NCBI GenBank assembly: GCA_963700375.1
Contig: CAVOXF010000004.1
Coordinates: 372,001-436,000, forward strand
Source of the DNA: JAHEEL01 sp963700375
GTDB lineage: Bacteria; Actinomycetota; Acidimicrobiia; Spongiisociales; UBA5794
Reading direction: 5' to 3'
DNA: 64,000 nucleotides
This document shows positions 27,316 to 36,221 of this stretch, in pieces. The translations under genes were made by a program, and so were the position numbers. Each line of letters opens with the position of its first letter. The stretch's first letter is position 1. The notes below the pieces were generated by a model, which saw only the letters and a program-made list of their open reading frames with translations, ran no database searches and had not been told where the DNA came from.

Positions 27316-28232
27316 GGCTCCACCGCCCCGACCAGATCACCGATCGATGCGACATCGTGTTTGACCATGTACTTCTCCAATTCCTTCACGATGCGGTTTC
27401 CCACCCGCGGCTCGGCGAAGTGAGCGGTGCCGATAGCCACGGCTGAGGCGCCGGCAAGCAAGAACTCCACCACATCTTCCCCCGTGCGCACACCACCGCA
27501 TCCGACGATGGGGAGATCGGGCAGCGCCTGTGCCACCTCCCAAACACACCGGAGAGCGATCGGCTTCACGGGTGTGCCGGAGTAGCCCCCGATCACGCCA
27601 CTCAGCTTCGGCCTCCTGGTCTCCACGTCGAACCCCGCACCCCACACTGTGTTCGTGAGGACCACCCAGTCTGCGCCGGCCTCGTGGACCGACTCCGCAA
27701 TGGCCGCGATGTCGACGGCATTCGGCGAAAGCTTGGCGCCGATCGGCAGATCGGTCGCCGCCCGCACGGCCCGTACCACCTCGGCCGAGCGATCGTCGTC
27801 GAGCGCGAACAGATGACCATCTTCGAGGTTAGGACACGAAAGATTGACCTCGACGGCGACGACACCTGCTCGCTGGAGCCCTCGAGCAACTTCGGCGAAG
27901 CCGTCCGGGTCGTTCCCGACCGCCGAGCCCCACACGGGTACCGGCACCTCGCCAAGCCGCGGACCGACCTCGTCGACCCACGCCGCAATCCCCGGATTCT
28001 GGATGCCGATGCCGTTCAACATTCCCGCTCCCGCGGCGCTGAGCCGTGGCGGGATCCTTCCAGGCCACGGATCCGGTGATACCGACTTGGCTACGGCTGC
28101 CCCATACGACCGGAAGTCGCCTGCAGCGGCGAAGTCGACGACGGATCCGACGGTTCCGGACGCAGCCACGATCGGGCTCCTCATGTCGAGGGGCCCGACG
28201 GTCGTGCGGAGGTCGACGCCTGTGCTCCTCAC
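27309..28232 (-). CDS. pyrD: dihydroorotate dehydrogenase, class 1 (PyrDB-like)
   Basis: Oxidises dihydroorotate to orotate. 307 residues with the class 1 active-site cysteine in EVNLSCPN and the FMN-binding VGCGGVRTGED. The sequence resembles class 1B, which normally works with the iron-sulfur flavoprotein PyrK, but no pyrK lies beside it or anywhere in the window. A GTG at 28232 gives a complete N-terminus (VDLRTTVGPLDMRSPIVAASG) though the ribosome site is weak. It occupies the place held by carAB in mycobacterial pyr operons. Confidence 0.92.
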   Translation of the reverse strand: MRSTGVDLRTTVGPLDMRSPIVAASGTVGSVVDFAAAGDFRSYGAAVAKSVSPDPWPGRIPPRLSAAGAGMLNGIGIQNPGIAAWVDEVGPRLGEVPVPVWGSAVGNDPDGFAEVARGLQRAGVVAVEVNLSCPNLEDGHLFALDDDRSAEVVRAVRAATDLPIGAKLSPNAVDIAAIAESVHEAGADWVVLTNTVWGAGFDVETRRPKLSGVIGGYSGTPVKPIALRCVWEVAQALPDLPIVGCGGVRTGEDVVEFLLAGASAVAIGTAHFAEPRVGNRIVKELEKYMVKHDVASIGDLVGAVEPW

Positions 28233-28263
28233 CGCACCGGCCCGCGTGAGATCGTCTGGCTTC

Positions 28264-29541
28264 TCATGCGCCTGCCGGGGACGGAACGCCGTCCAGAGCC
28301 GTCACGACACCCTTGTAGACCGTCGCGATCGGCCTGCCGATCAACGTCATTCCGAAGTACGGGCTGTTCTCGGCTTTCGAGACGGATGTCGCCGGCATCC
28401 ACTCGATGCTCGGGTTGAACACCGTCAGGTTGGCCGGTCCGCCAACCGCCGGCAGCAGTCCCTGGTTTTCGATCCGGCCGATGCGTGCCGGCGCTACCGA
28501 GAGGCGGTCGAAGAAGGCCTCCTGGTCGAGGTCTGCAACGGTGTTGACGACCGCTGCAGCCCACTCCAGGCCGATCACGCCGTTGGGAGCTTGTTCCCAG
28601 GGCACTTCCTCTTCATGGTCGGCGTGGGGAGCATGGTCGGTCGCGACGATGTCGATCGTCCCGTCCACGAGGGCACGTCGCAACGCGTCGCGGTCCTCGG
28701 TCGAGCGCAGAGGCGGCATCATCTTGTACACCGGGTTCGTGCCTGCGGCGGCATGGTGGTCGAAGGCCAGGTGGTGCGGGCTGACCTCCGCCGTCACCGG
28801 CAGACCCTGCGCCTTTGCGGCCGCGATCATCTCGACCCCGGTAGCCGTCGACAGGTGCTGCACGTGATACCTCGCACCCGTCAGCTCGACGAGTTTGAGG
28901 TCCCTTGCTATCACCACGTCGTCGGCTGCTGCCGGGATCCCGTACATTCCGAGCAGCGACGAGACACTCCCCTCGTGCATGTGTCCGCCCCGCGAGAGGC
29001 CAACGTCCACCGCATGCTGAGAGATGAGACCGCCGCGGGCGGCGAGGTAGTCCATCGCCCGGCGCAGAAGGCCGGCGTCGGCCACGACATCTCCATCGTC
29101 CGAGAACACCCGCACGCCGGCAGACCAGAGGTCGTCCAGGTGGGCGAGTTCGGCGCCGGCCCGACCCAGGCTCACCGCCCCCGCCGGAATCACCTCGACG
29201 AGACCAACCTCGGCGCCCCGCATGGCGACATAGCGAGCAACGTGCGCAGAGTCCGTGACCGGATCGGTATTGGGCATCACCACAACGGCCGTGTAGCCAC
29301 CAGCGGCAGCCGCGCGCGACCCGGTCGCGATGTCTTCCTTCCATTCGAGGCCCGGCTCGCGGAAGTGAGCGTGGAGATCGACCAGTCCCGGACCGACCCA
29401 GCAATCCGAGCAGTCAATGGTCTCGTCACCTTCGAGGCCGGGCCCGATCTCGGAGATGTGCCCGTCGGTGATCCGGAGGTCGACGTCCCGAATTCCGTCC
29501 ATCGTGAGGACGGTGCCTCGTGAAAGTATCAAATCAGCCAT
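28264..29541 (-). CDS. pyrC: dihydroorotase
   Basis: Third step of pyrimidine synthesis, a zinc amidohydrolase of the longer (PyrC/allantoinase-like) type, 425 residues. Metal ligands are seen in DLHAHFREPGLEWKED and ATDHAPH, with the substrate loop further on. ATG at 29541 is preferred over GTG at 29550 because GGAGG lies 8 bases before it. The start overlaps the end of pyrB. Confidence 0.95.
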   Translation of the reverse strand: MADLILSRGTVLTMDGIRDVDLRITDGHISEIGPGLEGDETIDCSDCWVGPGLVDLHAHFREPGLEWKEDIATGSRAAAAGGYTAVVVMPNTDPVTDSAHVARYVAMRGAEVGLVEVIPAGAVSLGRAGAELAHLDDLWSAGVRVFSDDGDVVADAGLLRRAMDYLAARGGLISQHAVDVGLSRGGHMHEGSVSSLLGMYGIPAAADDVVIARDLKLVELTGARYHVQHLSTATGVEMIAAAKAQGLPVTAEVSPHHLAFDHHAAAGTNPVYKMMPPLRSTEDRDALRRALVDGTIDIVATDHAPHADHEEEVPWEQAPNGVIGLEWAAAVVNTVADLDQEAFFDRLSVAPARIGRIENQGLLPAVGGPANLTVFNPSIEWMPATSVSKAENSPYFGMTLIGRPIATVYKGVVTALDGVPSPAGA

Positions 29542-30451
29542 CGTGCTCACCTCCGAGCAGTCGAAAGAGGACGGCCATTCGGACGGCGACCCCGTTGAAG
29601 ACCTGGTCCAGGATGAGCGCCCGCGGGTCGTCGGCGACGGCGCCGTCGATCTCCACGCCGCGGTTCATCGGACCCGGATGCAGAACGATCGCGTCCGGAT
29701 TGAGCCGGGCGAAGCGTTCCTTGGTGATCCCGTAGTGGTCGGTGTACTCGGACAGTGAAGGGAACACGGAAGCTCCTCCGCGTTCGGCCTGCACGCGCAG
29801 CACGTACACGACGTCAAACTCGCCAAGCACCTCATCGAGGTCCTCGCTCACCTGCGCCGAGAAGACCGAGGGGTCCACGGGGAGCAGCGTTCGGGGTGCC
29901 ACCATCGTCACGTCGGCCCCGAGGGCCACGAAGGCCTGGGTATCGGAGCGGGCAACCCGCGAGTGACGGATATCACCGACAATGCCGATCTTCAGCCCTT
30001 CGAGCGTGCCGAAGTGCTGCCGGATGGTAAGCGAATCGAGCAGCGCCTGGGTCGGATGCTGGTGCGCCCCATCCCCACCGTTCAGAACCGGCTGTTCGAT
30101 CCATTCGGCGATCCGCCACGGCGCGCCGGTCGACTGGTGACGCACCACCATGGCGTCGGTTCCCATCGCCTTGATCGTGAGCACGGTGTCCTTGAGGCTC
30201 TCACCTTTCGAGAGCGACGATGTTCCCGGTGAGAACGACATGGTGTCGGCGCTGAGGGCCTTCGCCGCCTTCTCGAACGACATCTTGGTGCGGGTCGAGG
30301 CTTCGAAGAACATGGTTGCAACGGTCTTGCCGCGCAGGGCGGGGACCTTTGGAATGGGACGGTGCAGCACCTCGACGAACTCGTCCGCGTCGTCGAGCAA
30401 TCCGCTGATGTCCTCTCGTGTGAGGCCTTCGATGGTTAGGAAATGGTTCAT
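29534..30451 (-). CDS. pyrB: aspartate carbamoyltransferase catalytic subunit
   Basis: Committed step of pyrimidine synthesis. 305 residues. The carbamoyl-phosphate loop reads EASTRTKMSFE (S-T-R-T with Lys after it), and HPTQALLD and the aspartate-binding LHPGPMNRG are present. No regulatory PyrI subunit is seen, so control is likely at the level of PyrR. The start overlaps the pyrR stop by 4 bases. Confidence 0.96.
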   Translation of the reverse strand: MNHFLTIEGLTREDISGLLDDADEFVEVLHRPIPKVPALRGKTVATMFFEASTRTKMSFEKAAKALSADTMSFSPGTSSLSKGESLKDTVLTIKAMGTDAMVVRHQSTGAPWRIAEWIEQPVLNGGDGAHQHPTQALLDSLTIRQHFGTLEGLKIGIVGDIRHSRVARSDTQAFVALGADVTMVAPRTLLPVDPSVFSAQVSEDLDEVLGEFDVVYVLRVQAERGGASVFPSLSEYTDHYGITKERFARLNPDAIVLHPGPMNRGVEIDGAVADDPRALILDQVFNGVAVRMAVLFRLLGGEHDG

Positions 30452-30981
30452 TCGGCTTCCCTCGCCTCGATGATCACAGCGTCCTTGCCGTCGCGTTCGA
30501 TCAGACGAACGGTGACTCGTTCGTTGCGCGACGTTGGCACGTTCTTGCCGACATAGTCGGGCCGGATGGGCAGTTCCCGATGACCCCGGTCGACAAGGGC
30601 AGCCAGCTGCACTCGGTTTGGGCGGCCGAGGTCGGCGAGGGCGTCGAGCGCGGCACGGATCGTCCTGCCGGTGTAGAGCACATCGTCGACCAGGACGACG
30701 GTCTTGCCGCCGAGCGGTACCGGCACCTCGGTGGCGCCGAGTGGGCGCTTCGGTCTGCGATCCAGATCATCGCGATACATGCCGATATCGAGAGCTCCGC
30801 AGGCGACCGGTTCACCCTCGATCTCGCCAATGGCCGCCGCGAGTCGCTCCGCAAGCGGAACACCACGGGTCTGGATGCCGAGCAGGACGACATCATCCGA
30901 ACCGTGGTTCTTCTCGAGAATCTCGTGGGCGATCCGCCGAATGGCCCGATCGACGTCGGCTGCGTCCATCACGTTCGCCAT
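30448..30981 (-). CDS. pyrR: PyrR bifunctional regulator / uracil phosphoribosyltransferase
   Basis: UMP-sensing RNA-binding attenuator of the pyr operon with a PRTase fold. 177 residues from ATG at 30981 (MANVMDAADVDRAIRRIAHE), preceded by GGAGGTG 6 bases upstream. The PRPP-binding loop is VVLVDDVLYTGRTIRAAL. It is the first full gene of pyrR-pyrB-pyrC-pyrD-pyrF, directly behind a leader with a PyrR-type RNA site. Confidence 0.95.
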   Translation of the reverse strand: MANVMDAADVDRAIRRIAHEILEKNHGSDDVVLLGIQTRGVPLAERLAAAIGEIEGEPVACGALDIGMYRDDLDRRPKRPLGATEVPVPLGGKTVVLVDDVLYTGRTIRAALDALADLGRPNRVQLAALVDRGHRELPIRPDYVGKNVPTSRNERVTVRLIERDGKDAVIIEAREAE

Positions 30982-31055
30982 GCGCAGCACCTCCGGACAT
31001 GAAAAAAGCGGCTGGCGGTCCCGGTGGATCCGCCGCCGCGCAGGGCGTCGTGCAT
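30969..31055 (-). CDS. putative leader peptide of the pyr operon
   Basis: A 28-codon ORF (MHDALRGGGSTGTASRFFHV...) starts 5 bases after a strong AAGGAAGGAG and runs through the terminator hairpin and its U-run (the two Phe codons), ending inside the pyrR start region. A translated ribosome would prevent the terminator from forming, as in E. coli pyrBI attenuation. The ribosome site and position are seen directly; the regulatory role is inferred. Confidence 0.55.
   Translation of the reverse strand: MHDALRGGGSTGTASRFFHVRRCCAWRT
31002..31039 (-). terminator. intrinsic terminator / attenuator before pyrR
   Basis: GCGGC-GGCGG pairs with CCGCC-GCCGC (10 bp, one bulged A) and is followed by six U residues, a textbook Rho-independent terminator placed between the leader ORF start and pyrR. 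In this position it must be conditional. Confidence 0.85.
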
Positions 31056-31066
31056 TCTGTCTCCTT

Positions 31067-31090
31067 CCTTTTCGGCCTCGCCGGACCGGG
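31067..31090 (-). promoter_or_regulatory. PyrR-binding loop
   Basis: The leader RNA reads GGTCCGGCGAGGCCGAAAAGG, matching the B. subtilis PyrR-binding pattern (AGUCC-N-GAGAGGCU...AAG) apart from small changes. It lies immediately before the ribosome site of the leader ORF. PyrR-UMP binding could block leader translation and so favour the terminator. Confidence 0.7.
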
Positions 31091-31120
31091 TTAAAGGGCG
31101 GTGGTTGGTTGGTCGGAAGG

Positions 31121-31150
31121 AACCTAGCCGACCCGTGACCGAAGGTGCAA
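31121..31150 (-). promoter_or_regulatory. putative pyr operon promoter
   Basis: TTGCAC, 18 bases, TAGGTT on the minus strand, ending about 30 bases before the PyrR loop. The match to consensus is moderate, but the location is right for a short attenuator leader. Confidence 0.4.
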
Positions 31151-31808
31151 CTACCTGCCCCCGCTCCCCGGCGCGCCGCACCGAGCGGTCTAGAGGATGC
31201 CTCAGGGGCCGAAGGAGAAGTACACACTACGGCCGAGGCGTCCACACACCGGGGGACCCGTCTGTTCCGCGGCCACCGTCGGGTTGGCGACCGGCAGCTG
31301 GTGGTTCGCCTCCGGCAGGCACGAAGCGCGGGACGCGACAATCGTGACACCGGCACCCGACGCGGCGCGAGCAGTCCGGGATCCGTGCAACACGATGAGC
31401 ATCGATCTCGCGCTCACTCACGGGACTGCACAGTTCAGCGGTACGCCCATCGATGGCGGCTGGGACGACGTGCCGGCACAGGTCTCGGCGGCGCAGGCGG
31501 AACTCAACGAGATGGCCCGTGACGGGGGAACTCGTCGCAAGCACCGCCACGTCCGTGCCGTCAGCGGCGCCCCGGAAGGACTCCACACCACCTTGGTCGA
31601 ACGGGCATCCGCCGGCGCGACTATCTCAGCCTCGAGGCCGAGCCCAGGAAGGTGTCTTCAACCGACCCTGTGAATGTCCCGCCGTAGGTGGGAGAGGCGC
31701 GAGCACCCGGCCGGACGGCCGGTGCGCAGCGGAGAGGGCTCCGGCAGCCCGGATGATGTCGCTGAGTTCCACCGGAGCCGCCGGGTCAACCTCGCGGCGG
31801 GAAACCGC
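31151..31808. other. 658-base stretch without a recognised gene
   Basis: This lies between the pyr promoter and nusB. The longest plus-strand frame (31197-31673, 158 codons) contains a more natural-looking inner part beginning MSIDLALTHGTAQF at 31395, but has no convincing ribosome site and I recognise no family; minus-strand frames look like its complement. Near nusB a CACCGGCCG...CGGCCGGGTG hairpin (about 31704-31724) could end the nusB transcript, though no U-run follows. No tRNA or repeat was found. It may hold a decayed gene. Confidence 0.4.
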
Positions 31809-32171
31809 CTACGCCGGCGGATCGTTTGCGACGTTGGCGAGGACGGCGTTGACAAAGCTGCCGGACTTCACGGTCGAGTAGCGCTTCGCCAGTTCGACCG
31901 CCTCCGAAACCACAACACCGACGGGTGTCTCGGTGTATCGCAGTTCGTAGACGCCCATCCGCAGAATCGTGCGGTCAACGGCAGGCATACGGCTCAGCCG
32001 CCACCCGGTCGAGTGACTTTCGATGATCTCGTCGATTGCGTCGAGGTGCTCGAGCACACCGGACGCAAGTCGTCCCGCCCGACCGGTCGGTTCGAGCGGC
32101 TCCTCATCAGCGCCGATGTCCGCGGCATACAACAATCCCAGGGCACGTTCCCGGGCATCCTGTTTGGTCAC
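31809..32171 (-). CDS. nusB: transcription antitermination factor NusB
   Basis: 120-residue all-helical protein that binds rRNA boxA with S10. The family pattern ARERALGLLYAAD, then AVDRTILRMGVYELRY and SEAVELAKRYS is intact. The ATG overlaps the efp stop (ATGA). Partner boxA-like sites are visible in the rrn operon of this window. Confidence 0.96.
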   Translation of the reverse strand: MTKQDARERALGLLYAADIGADEEPLEPTGRAGRLASGVLEHLDAIDEIIESHSTGWRLSRMPAVDRTILRMGVYELRYTETPVGVVVSEAVELAKRYSTVKSGSFVNAVLANVANDPPA

Positions 32172-32728
32172 GAGACCCGCGTGATGTAATCCCCGGTGCG
32201 GGTATCCACCTTCAGCACATCGCCAATATCGATGAAGAGCGGCGCCTGCACGACAAGACCGGTCGACAGCGTGACCGGCTTGGTTGCGCCCGAGACGCGG
32301 TCGCCCTTGACGCCCGGTTCGGTGAACGTGACCTCGAGTTCGACGGCAGCGGGAAGTTCGATGCCGATCGGGCTTCCGTCGTACATCGAAAGCCGAACCG
32401 TTGAGCCGTCGGCGATGTATGAGGCCGCATCACCCACGGCATCCGCCGAGAGGTTGATCTGCTCGAACGTCTCGCCGTCCATGAAGTTGAAGCCCATGTC
32501 GTCGCGGAAGAGGAACTGGAAGTCCCGCCTGTCGATGACGGCCTTCGGCACGTTCTCCCCTGCCCGGAACGTGCGGTCGAGGACGGCGCCGTTGATGAGG
32601 TTCTTGAGCTTCATGCGGACAAAGGCCTTGCCCTTGCCGGGTTTCACATGCTGGTAGTCGATGACCTGGAACAGACCCTCGGGGAGATTGAGGGACATCC
32701 CTGGCTTCACATCGTTCGTCGAGATCAT
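32168..32728 (-). CDS. efp: elongation factor P
   Basis: Relieves ribosome stalling at polyproline. 186 residues in three beta-barrel domains. The modifiable-lysine loop reads HVKPGKGKAFVR. The C-terminal signature (VDTRTGDYITR) is present. The ATG at 32728, 9 bases after GAGGAG, gives MISTNDVKPGMSL; the longer frame upstream is not conserved. No EpmA/EpmB-type modification gene is nearby. Confidence 0.97.
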   Translation of the reverse strand: MISTNDVKPGMSLNLPEGLFQVIDYQHVKPGKGKAFVRMKLKNLINGAVLDRTFRAGENVPKAVIDRRDFQFLFRDDMGFNFMDGETFEQINLSADAVGDAASYIADGSTVRLSMYDGSPIGIELPAAVELEVTFTEPGVKGDRVSGATKPVTLSTGLVVQAPLFIDIGDVLKVDTRTGDYITRVS

Positions 32729-32747
32729 CGGTCGAGGCTCCTCGTAT

Positions 32748-33797
32748 TCAGTCGATGCCGATCGCGCGCAGCGAGGCACGTACGGTAGCGTCGTCGGGGT
32801 GTACGACCCGTGGCACGCCGATGTCCTCCAACACGACGAAACGGATTCCGCCTGCGTCACGCTTCTTGTCAAGCGCCATGAGACGGTCGATCTCAGTCGG
32901 ATCTACAGCGGGTGACCTGGTCGGCAGACCGAGCGACGCGATCAGTTCTTCCTGCTCGACCCTGCCCTCGAACCCGACGGTCTGCTCCCCCACGACGCCC
33001 GCGGCAACCATCCCGATCGCGATGGCTTCACCGTGGCTGAGACCGCCGGCGACCTCGACGGCGTGGCCAACCGTGTGCCCGTAGTTGAGGATTGCGCGGA
33101 CACCGGCCTCACGAAAGTCCTCCGACACCGTTCTCGCCTTGACGGTGATCGCGCGCTCGATCACCTCGGTGAGCGGAGCATCGAGGCCGAACTCGCGATA
33201 GAGATCGACCAGCTCGGGATCTCCGACCAATCCGGTCTTGAGCGCCTCTGCGGTGCCCTGGATCAGGAGCGGCCGCGGAATGGTTGCGATGGCGTCGACA
33301 TCCACCAGGACCAGACGTGGGTGCCGAAACACCCCGATGAGGTTCTTACCCCCGGCGTTCACGCCGGTCTTGCCGCCGATCGAAGCATCGACGGCGCCGA
33401 GCAGCGTCGTGGGGGCAACGACGCACTCGATCCCGCGGAGGTAGGTGGCGGCAACGAAGCCGGCCACATCGGTTGCGGCACCCCCGCCGATGCCGACGAC
33501 GGTGTCGTCACGGGTCATCCCGAGATGATTGAGTTCGAGAGTTATGGCTTCGACTGTTGCGAGATTCTTCGCGCCTTCACCGTCGGGAAGCGGGACGATC
33601 GCGACCTCCTCAACGACGGACGACAGCGATTGCGCGATCCGGTCCGCGAAGTCGAGGATGGTCGGTTGGGCGAGGATCGCGACCTTGCGTCTGGCCTCGC
33701 GAATCGGCAAGTGGCCACCGGCCGCGGCAAGCACGCCGGCGCCGATCACGATCTCAGAGACGAGATCGGCACCTTCGGTGATCACAACCGTTCGCAT
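32748..33797 (-). CDS. aroB: 3-dehydroquinate synthase
   Basis: Second step of the shikimate pathway, NAD- and metal-dependent. 349 residues with GEGAKNLATVEAI, the glycine-rich GGGAATDVAGFVAATYLRG and the KTGVN region, and the metal-binding NYGHTVGHAVE histidines. It overlaps aroK by 16 bases; together with aroC the block aroC-aroK-aroB-efp-nusB is the conserved actinobacterial order. Confidence 0.97.
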   Translation of the reverse strand: MRTVVITEGADLVSEIVIGAGVLAAAGGHLPIREARRKVAILAQPTILDFADRIAQSLSSVVEEVAIVPLPDGEGAKNLATVEAITLELNHLGMTRDDTVVGIGGGAATDVAGFVAATYLRGIECVVAPTTLLGAVDASIGGKTGVNAGGKNLIGVFRHPRLVLVDVDAIATIPRPLLIQGTAEALKTGLVGDPELVDLYREFGLDAPLTEVIERAITVKARTVSEDFREAGVRAILNYGHTVGHAVEVAGGLSHGEAIAIGMVAAGVVGEQTVGFEGRVEQEELIASLGLPTRSPAVDPTEIDRLMALDKKRDAGGIRFVVLEDIGVPRVVHPDDATVRASLRAIGID

Positions 33798-34285
33798 ACT
33801 GCCTCCACCTGTTCGATGACCTCCAGAACCGTGCCCGAAGCATCGATGGTCATGTCCGCTGCCGCCCGGTAGAACTCGTCACGTTCCCGGGCGATCGCAT
33901 GAATCGCCCCTTCCGCGCCGTCCGAAAGCAGCGGGCGCTCCCCGCCGTCGACGACTCGCGAGACAAGGATGTCCGGATCCACCGAGAGCAGCACAACGAT
34001 TCCGTCCGCTCGCATGGTCGCGACGTTCACCGGATCCAGGACGACGCCCCCGCCGGTTGCCACAATTCCGGCCGGTTGGAGTGCGATCCCGGCGACCGCC
34101 TTCCGCTCCCTCGCCCGGAACTCCGCTTCGCCGAACCGGGCGAAGATCTCGGCGATCGACATCTGGGCCTCGGCCTCAACCCGCTCATCGGTGTCGTAGA
34201 ACGGACATCCACGGCGGGCGGCAGCGAGGTCCCCGACGGTCGACTTGCCGCTCCCCATCATCCCGATCAACCAGAGGTGAGACAT
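33782..34285 (-). CDS. aroK: shikimate kinase
   Basis: Phosphorylates shikimate. 167 residues with Walker A LIGMMGSGKSTVG, the shikimate-binding DTDERVEAE and FRARERKA, GGGVV and the lid arginines (GGERPLL). The ATG overlaps the aroC stop as TGATG. Confidence 0.97.
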   Translation of the reverse strand: MSHLWLIGMMGSGKSTVGDLAAARRGCPFYDTDERVEAEAQMSIAEIFARFGEAEFRARERKAVAGIALQPAGIVATGGGVVLDPVNVATMRADGIVVLLSVDPDILVSRVVDGGERPLLSDGAEGAIHAIARERDEFYRAAADMTIDASGTVLEVIEQVEAVCERL

Positions 34286-35433
34286 CAGAATTCAGCGAGG
34301 CGGCGCCGGTGGGCGGCGTCGGCCTCGATGAACGCGTCGACTGTATCTCCCCCGTACACCCGCTGCATCTCGCGCGCAAGGCCGAACGCGACCATCTGCT
34401 CGGCAACGACACCGGCCGCCGGAACCGCACACACGTCGCTTCTCTCGCGGAATGCCACCGACACCTCGCCGGTCGCCACGTCGACCGTGGCAAGCGGCCG
34501 CATCAGTGTGGAAATGGGCTTCATCGCCGCTCGGACCCTGATCGGACTCCCATTGCTGATACCACCCTCGATGCCTCCGGCGCGGTTCGTCTCCCGCTCG
34601 AAGGTGACGTCCCCGGGGAAGATCTCGTCGTGGGCGGCCGATCCCGGACGCCCGGCGGACTCGAACCCATCGCCGACCTCGACACCCTTGATCCCCTGGA
34701 TCGACATCAGTGCGCCGGCGAGCACGGTGTCAAGCCTGCGATCCCAATGCACGTGACTCCCGATCCCCGCTGGCATGTCGTACGCCACAACCTCGACCAC
34801 ACCGCCGAGTGTGTCCCGCGCCTTCTTTGCCACATCGATAGCTTCGATCATGGCGCCCTCGCCGGCGGGATCGACACAGCGAACGATCGATGCATCGATC
34901 ACTCCGAGGGCGCCTCGCTTCGGAATGCCGGCGTTCGCCCGTACGTCGCCAATCTGAACCACGTGACTGAGGACGGTCACCCCAACCTCGGCGAGCAGCA
35001 ATTTCGAGACATAGCCGGCGACAGTTCGCGCCGCCGTCTCTCTCGCCGACGCCCGCTCGAGGATGTCGCGGGCGTCGTGCGTCTGGTACTTGAGCATCCC
35101 CGGAAGGTCCGCATGACCGGGCCGCGGCGAGGTCATGGCCTTGCGCGACGCACCCGCCGACGGTGACATCTCCTGTGACCAGCGCTCCCATTCCGTGTTG
35201 CGGATGATCACCGAGATCGGGCCACCGAGCGTTCGCCCGAATCTCACACCGCCGAGGATCTCGATCTCGTCCTTCTCGAGGCGCATCCGTGGCCCGCGGC
35301 CGTGTCCCAAGCGGCGACGCGCCAATTCTTCTGCAAGGCCTTCCGTATCAACCGGGAGGCCGGCAGGAGCACCTTCGACAATCGTTGTGAGGGCGGGTCC
35401 GTGGGACTCGCCTGCGGTGAGGAATCGGATCAT
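34285..35433 (-). CDS. aroC: chorismate synthase
   Basis: Final step of the shikimate pathway, dependent on reduced FMN. 382 residues beginning MIRFLTAGESHGPALTTIVEG, with the conserved SVGDG-like and RAGGIEGGISNG signatures (here ETNRAGGIEGGISNG). 31 bases separate it from the prepilin peptidase gene. Confidence 0.97.
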   Translation of the reverse strand: MIRFLTAGESHGPALTTIVEGAPAGLPVDTEGLAEELARRRLGHGRGPRMRLEKDEIEILGGVRFGRTLGGPISVIIRNTEWERWSQEMSPSAGASRKAMTSPRPGHADLPGMLKYQTHDARDILERASARETAARTVAGYVSKLLLAEVGVTVLSHVVQIGDVRANAGIPKRGALGVIDASIVRCVDPAGEGAMIEAIDVAKKARDTLGGVVEVVAYDMPAGIGSHVHWDRRLDTVLAGALMSIQGIKGVEVGDGFESAGRPGSAAHDEIFPGDVTFERETNRAGGIEGGISNGSPIRVRAAMKPISTLMRPLATVDVATGEVSVAFRERSDVCAVPAAGVVAEQMVAFGLAREMQRVYGGDTVDAFIEADAAHRRRLAEF

Positions 35434-35464
35434 CGAACCATCGTGGCACGGGCCGTACCCAATG

Positions 35465-36118
35465 TCACGTTGCCCCGCTCAGGTACCACGTCGAGATCGT
35501 TCCCGCCCAGGCGATCGCCACGTAAGCACCGATCACCAGATACGGGCCGAACGGAATGGCGTCCTTCCGACTCCGGATGCGGAACACCACGAGGAGCAAG
35601 GACACGACTCCGCCGAGGAGGAAGGCCGCGAAGATCGCAACGATCAGCGTGTCCCATGATTGGTACGCGGCGAACAGACCAAGCAGGAAGGCCAACTTCA
35701 CGTCACCGAAGCCGAAACCGCCTCGGGCGATGAGCGCGAGCACGAACAGCAACGCGAAGTAGAGCGCACCGCCAGCGAGTGCCCGCACGACCGGACCGCC
35801 TTCGATGAGAGCTCCTCCAACGAGCAGCACAGTCCCCACGACCGTGCCCGGGTAGAGGATGCGGTTCGGAATGAGCTTGGTGTCGATGTCGGTGAGCGTC
35901 AGCGTCACGGTGACGGCCACGAACCAGAGGTAGGCCGGCAAAGTCCAGTCAACCGACACGATCGCCGGGGTCGCGGCGAAGAGAAGTGCGGTGAGGACAG
36001 CGACCAGCGGCGTACGGCCCCAATGCTCCCGAAGCGAGCCGAAGGACCGGTCCGTCGCAATACCGTCGGCGATTACGCCGACGACGAGGCCGACGGTTGC
36101 GAGTGCGAGCGAGATCAT
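35465..36118 (-). CDS. type IV prepilin peptidase (A24 family), short form
   Basis: Membrane aspartyl protease of 217 residues with about six to seven hydrophobic segments. Both catalytic aspartates are in family motifs: TDIDTKLIPN and GFGDVKLA. The N-terminal zinc/methyltransferase domain of PilD is missing, as is common for actinobacterial members. From memory a similar protein sits next to aroE in mycobacteria. No pilin or secretion genes are in this window, so its substrate is unknown. Confidence 0.9.
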   Translation of the reverse strand: MISLALATVGLVVGVIADGIATDRSFGSLREHWGRTPLVAVLTALLFAATPAIVSVDWTLPAYLWFVAVTVTLTLTDIDTKLIPNRILYPGTVVGTVLLVGGALIEGGPVVRALAGGALYFALLFVLALIARGGFGFGDVKLAFLLGLFAAYQSWDTLIVAIFAAFLLGGVVSLLLVVFRIRSRKDAIPFGPYLVIGAYVAIAWAGTISTWYLSGAT

Positions 36119-36221
36119 TCGGCGGAGAGCCTATCGGCTTCCCGTGCCGGGTCATGGCATCCTCCGGTGTATCCGTCCGGGCGCGGTTGCCGTTCTCGCC
36201 GATGCGTGTGTTGTCGCGACC

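Noticed and set aside
27844..29523. 559-codon plus-strand ORF
   Set aside because: Shadow spanning the pyrD and pyrC complement; crossing two real genes argues against it.
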